Part shown: piece after piece, positions 7,819 through 9,773 of the stretch
How positions within the stretch are numbered: position 1 is the first letter of the stretch
Layout of the letters: every line of letters starts with the position of its first letter
Source: Fidelibacterota bacterium
Lineage (GTDB): Bacteria; Fidelibacterota; Marinisomatia; Marinisomatales; TCS55
Direction: 5' to 3'
Assembly: GCA_002701875.1 (NCBI GenBank)
Contig: NZWI01000027.1
Coordinates: 13,980 to 23,752, forward strand
Length of the DNA stretch: 9,773 nucleotides
The notes under the pieces: generated by a model
What the model was told of the DNA's origin: nothing
Seen by the model: only the letters and a program-made list of their open reading frames with translations
Database searches by the model: none
Made by a program: the position numbers and the translations under genes

Positions 7819-8462
7819 TTACCTCCATCAAGCCAATCAATTATTTTAATTGATTCTTCAAAAACAGATGCTCCTGTTTTTTGCAACCTCTCCTTACTTA
7901 CATGACCTTTTGAGACTAAAATACAATCAGATCCAACCACATCAGCTATATCTTTGTCATGAATCGTATCGCCAATAAATAGTACTTCTTTAGGGTGAAA
8001 GCCTAAATCTTTCATCCATTCTTTTGTTAGTGTTTCTTTCCCATAAGCATAATGATTATCCGTGCCTAAAATTCTTACAAAATAATCGTTAATATCATAA
8101 TTAGATAAAATTTGGTCTAACATCACTTGACTACTTGCCGATACCAAAGATTGTGCAAGGCCCAAATTCTTAAAATAATCTAATACTTCCCTTACGCCTT
8201 GATGCAATTGAAGCTCATGGCATCGAGCCATATACATATTTATAAATTCAGTCCCCGAAATATCAAAAGACTCTTTTTCAAAATTAAATCCTAATTTTAA
8301 ATAATAGTCTTTAACTGGAAAACAAAAATTGTCTAAAAACCACTCTTCAGTCATTGCTTCCATATCGCGTTTTTTTAAGACTTCATTCATAATCTTAATA
8401 CAAAAAAGCCGATCATCAATTAAAGTCCCGTTCCAGTCCCAAATAATGTGTTTATACTTCAT
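7815..8462 (-). CDS. HAD-superfamily hydrolase, phosphoglycolate-phosphatase-like
   Basis: A 215-residue cytoplasmic HAD-family protein, expected to remove phosphate from a small metabolite; the substrate is unknown. Motif I is D9-W-N11-G-T13 (IIWDWNGTLIDD). Motif II is probably S108 in SLVSAS, motif III K142 in YGKETL, and motif IV FIGDTIHDKD with D165 and D169. Residues about 16-85 form a helical C1-type cap. The second motif I acidic residue, normally the general acid/base Asp, is Asn11; this DWNGT form occurs in some HAD families but may alter chemistry. The start chosen is ATG at 8462, giving MKYKHIIWDWN, the usual distance from the N-terminus to motif I. A TTG four codons upstream (8474) is possible. 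No Shine-Dalgarno is seen. Its stop codon overlaps that of the PorV-like gene tail to tail, and it is divergent from the Nudix gene across 54 bp. Confidence 0.85.
   Translation of the reverse strand: MKYKHIIWDWNGTLIDDRLFCIKIMNEVLKKRDMEAMTEEWFLDNFCFPVKDYYLKLGFNFEKESFDISGTEFINMYMARCHELQLHQGVREVLDYFKNLGLAQSLVSASSQVMLDQILSNYDINDYFVRILGTDNHYAYGKETLTKEWMKDLGFHPKEVLFIGDTIHDKDIADVVGSDCILVSKGHVSKERLQKTGASVFEESIKIIDWLDGGN
7835..7882 (+). terminator. Tandem hairpins, possible terminator of the three-gene operon
   Basis: Seventeen bases after the PorV-like stop lies a perfect 9-bp stem with a 3-base loop (AATCAATTA 7835-7843, TAATTGATT 7847-7855). It is followed by a perfect 8-bp stem with a 6-base loop (AAAAACAG 7860-7867, CTGTTTTT 7874-7881) that ends in a run of six Ts. 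The second has the form of a weak intrinsic terminator. Both stems are mostly A:T pairs, and both lie inside the coding end of the convergent HAD gene. Because the repeat is symmetrical it could also act on the opposite strand. Only pairing was checked, not folding energy. Confidence 0.35.
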
Positions 8463-8516
8463 GATAAGGCACAAAACTCAGGGATAATTTGATAAAATGA
8501 AATAACTTTTCTACCT

Positions 8517-9152
8517 ATGCAAATCACAATAAATAAGATTGCTGAACAACTTAAGGCAAGATTAAAAAAGCCTCTTCCGGGTAATGAGGCACATCTAATT
8601 ACTAGAATAAAAACAAAATCAGAAGTGACTTTTCCTAATACTAAAGAAACAGCAATACCTGCAGCTGTACTTATTTTGCTGTTTCCATTTAAAGATGAAA
8701 TTCAATTTTTTTTGACTAAACGGACAGAGGATGTTGAACACCACAAAGGTCAAATATCATTACCTGGGGGAATAAGAGAAAATAATGAAACTCTAGAAAA
8801 AACTGCTGTTAGAGAAACTAAAGAAGAAGTTGGAATAGACCCTAACTCAATTATGAACTTAGGTAGCTTAACACCATTTTTTATTCCTGTTACAGGATAT
8901 ATTGTCCATCCATTTATAGGGTGGTGCAAAGAAAAACCCCCTACACAAGTCCATGATGTTGAAGTCAATCAATTATTTTCAGTCTCAATTTCTGAATTAC
9001 TAGATGAAAACATTTTGCAAAATGAAGAATGGAATATTCGTGGATACGATGCTATTGTACCTTACTACAATTTTGGAAAATGCAAAGTTTGGGGAGCAAC
9101 AGCTGCAATCTTATCTGAATTTAAATTGATACTAAAAGGAATAGTGAATTAA
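8517..9152 (+). CDS. Nudix hydrolase, coenzyme A pyrophosphatase type
   Basis: A 211-residue cytoplasmic Nudix enzyme of the CoA-pyrophosphatase group (NudL/NUDT7-like), which splits CoA or its degraded or oxidised forms into phosphopantetheine and 3',5'-ADP. The group-specific motif is clear at residues 65-85 (FFLTKRTEDVEHHKG, then QISLPGG). The Nudix box follows immediately: G85, five residues, E91, seven residues, R99-E100, E103-E104, G106-I107, which bind the catalytic divalent metal. The usually hydrophobic position after R-E is Thr101, a minor deviation. Length fits the family. ATG at 8517 is the start; no Shine-Dalgarno is seen. The gene is divergent from the HAD hydrolase and is followed after 33 bp by the ROK kinase on the same strand, so those two may be co-transcribed. 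Substrate assignment rests on the motif alone. Confidence 0.88.
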   Translation: MQITINKIAEQLKARLKKPLPGNEAHLITRIKTKSEVTFPNTKETAIPAAVLILLFPFKDEIQFFLTKRTEDVEHHKGQISLPGGIRENNETLEKTAVRETKEEVGIDPNSIMNLGSLTPFFIPVTGYIVHPFIGWCKEKPPTQVHDVEVNQLFSVSISELLDENILQNEEWNIRGYDAIVPYYNFGKCKVWGATAAILSEFKLILKGIVN

Positions 9153-9185
9153 CTTATTAATAAATAGTTTTAAGAAACTTTACTA

Positions 9186-9773
9186 ATGAAAAATAAACTT
9201 GGCATAGATTTAGGTGGCACAAAAATTGAAGCAATTATTATTGATGATCAATTCCAGGTGATTGATCGAAAGCGCATCCCCACACTTAGAGATGAAGGAT
9301 ACGATGCTATAATCAAACGCATAATAGATCTTTCAAAAGAAATGATTGGTATTGGAGATATTAGTGGGCCTATTGGCATTTGTACTCCTGGTACTATTGA
9401 AGCAACAACAGGTTTACTCAAAAATAGCAATACCGTGTGTTTAATTGGGAAACCAATCCAACAAGATATGGAAAATGCACTAGGTATATCTGTGTTAATG
9501 GAAAATGATGCAAATTGTTTTGCTTTGGCTGAGTCTACAATAGGGGCTGCTAAAAAGTATGATGTCGTATTTGGTGTTATTCTTGGCACTGGATGCGGTG
9601 CAGGGATAGTTATGAATAAAAAGGTTCATCGTGGCGCCAATGGTATTGCCGGAGAATGGGGACATCATACTCTGTACCCTGATGGTAGAGGGTGTTATTG
9701 TGGAAATAAAGGTTGTACTGAATCTTATATTTCAGGAACGGCATTAGAAAGCGAATGGAAAGAATTAACTGGC
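9186..9773 (+). CDS. ROK-family sugar kinase, N-terminal part (runs off the window)
   Basis: The first 196 residues of a ROK-family protein; the reading frame is open to the last base. It starts at ATG 9186 directly with the phosphate-binding motif (LGIDLGGTKIE, residues 5-15), leaving no room for the N-terminal DNA-binding domain of ROK repressors, so it is a kinase rather than a regulator. ENDANCFALAE (106-116) contains the catalytic base Asp108. A glycine-rich GVILGTGCGAGI (130-141) follows, then the zinc site typical of ROK sugar kinases: GEWGH with His160, and C170, C172 and C177 in GCYCGNKGC, ending ESYISG. Glucose, fructose, mannose or N-acetyl-hexosamines are typical substrates, and which one applies cannot be read here. 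No Shine-Dalgarno is seen. It lies 33 bp after the Nudix gene. Confidence 0.9.
   Translation, partial: MKNKLGIDLGGTKIEAIIIDDQFQVIDRKRIPTLRDEGYDAIIKRIIDLSKEMIGIGDISGPIGICTPGTIEATTGLLKNSNTVCLIGKPIQQDMENALGISVLMENDANCFALAESTIGAAKKYDVVFGVILGTGCGAGIVMNKKVHRGANGIAGEWGHHTLYPDGRGCYCGNKGCTESYISGTALESEWKELTG

Noticed and set aside
9248..9589. 113-codon minus-strand open frame near the right end
   Set aside because: It is the antisense of the ROK kinase, whose plus-strand translation has the phosphate-binding motif, catalytic Asp and zinc-site cysteines.

Overview
The window is AT-rich, densely coding bacterial DNA with no RNA gene, insertion sequence, CRISPR array or phage gene that I can recognise. 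The combination of a SusC-type TonB-dependent receptor, a secreted protein ending in a type IX secretion (T9SS)-like sorting domain, and a PorV/PorQ-family outer-membrane protein points to the FCB group of Gram-negative bacteria. The low GC content and the style of the large secreted protein suggest something like Candidatus Marinimicrobia (SAR406) or a neighbouring phylum. This placement is an inference from gene content, not from a marker gene.

Layout. On the minus strand, 1-388 is the 5' end of a secreted FG-GAP/VCBS-type repeat protein, with a sigma70-like promoter and a strong Shine-Dalgarno. After a 222-bp divergent intergenic region, three plus-strand genes form one apparent operon: a TonB-dependent receptor (611-3376), a large secreted protein with Asp-rich calcium-type loops, a fibronectin III-like domain and a T9SS-like C-terminal domain (3392-6799), and a PorV/PorQ-family barrel (6796-7818). 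The first two are 15 bp apart and the last two overlap by 4 bp. A minus-strand HAD hydrolase (7815-8462) converges on the operon, and the two stop codons share bases. Divergent from it are a CoA-pyrophosphatase-type Nudix hydrolase (8517-9152) and the start of a ROK-family sugar kinase (9186 to the window end).

How the genes may work together. The three-gene operon looks like a cell-envelope module: a TonB-energised outer-membrane channel, a large surface-anchored or secreted partner, and a barrel of the family that delivers T9SS cargo across the outer membrane. No SusD lipoprotein follows the SusC-like receptor, and the large T9SS-like protein sits in that slot. The substrate cannot be read from the sequence. 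The right-hand genes (HAD, Nudix, ROK) are small cytoplasmic phosphate-ester, pyrophosphate and sugar-phosphate enzymes with no visible link to the operon.

Regulation. Only the leftmost minus-strand gene has an evident Shine-Dalgarno. The others start without one, and the receptor gene uses TTG. The operon end carries two tandem hairpins inside the coding end of the convergent HAD gene.
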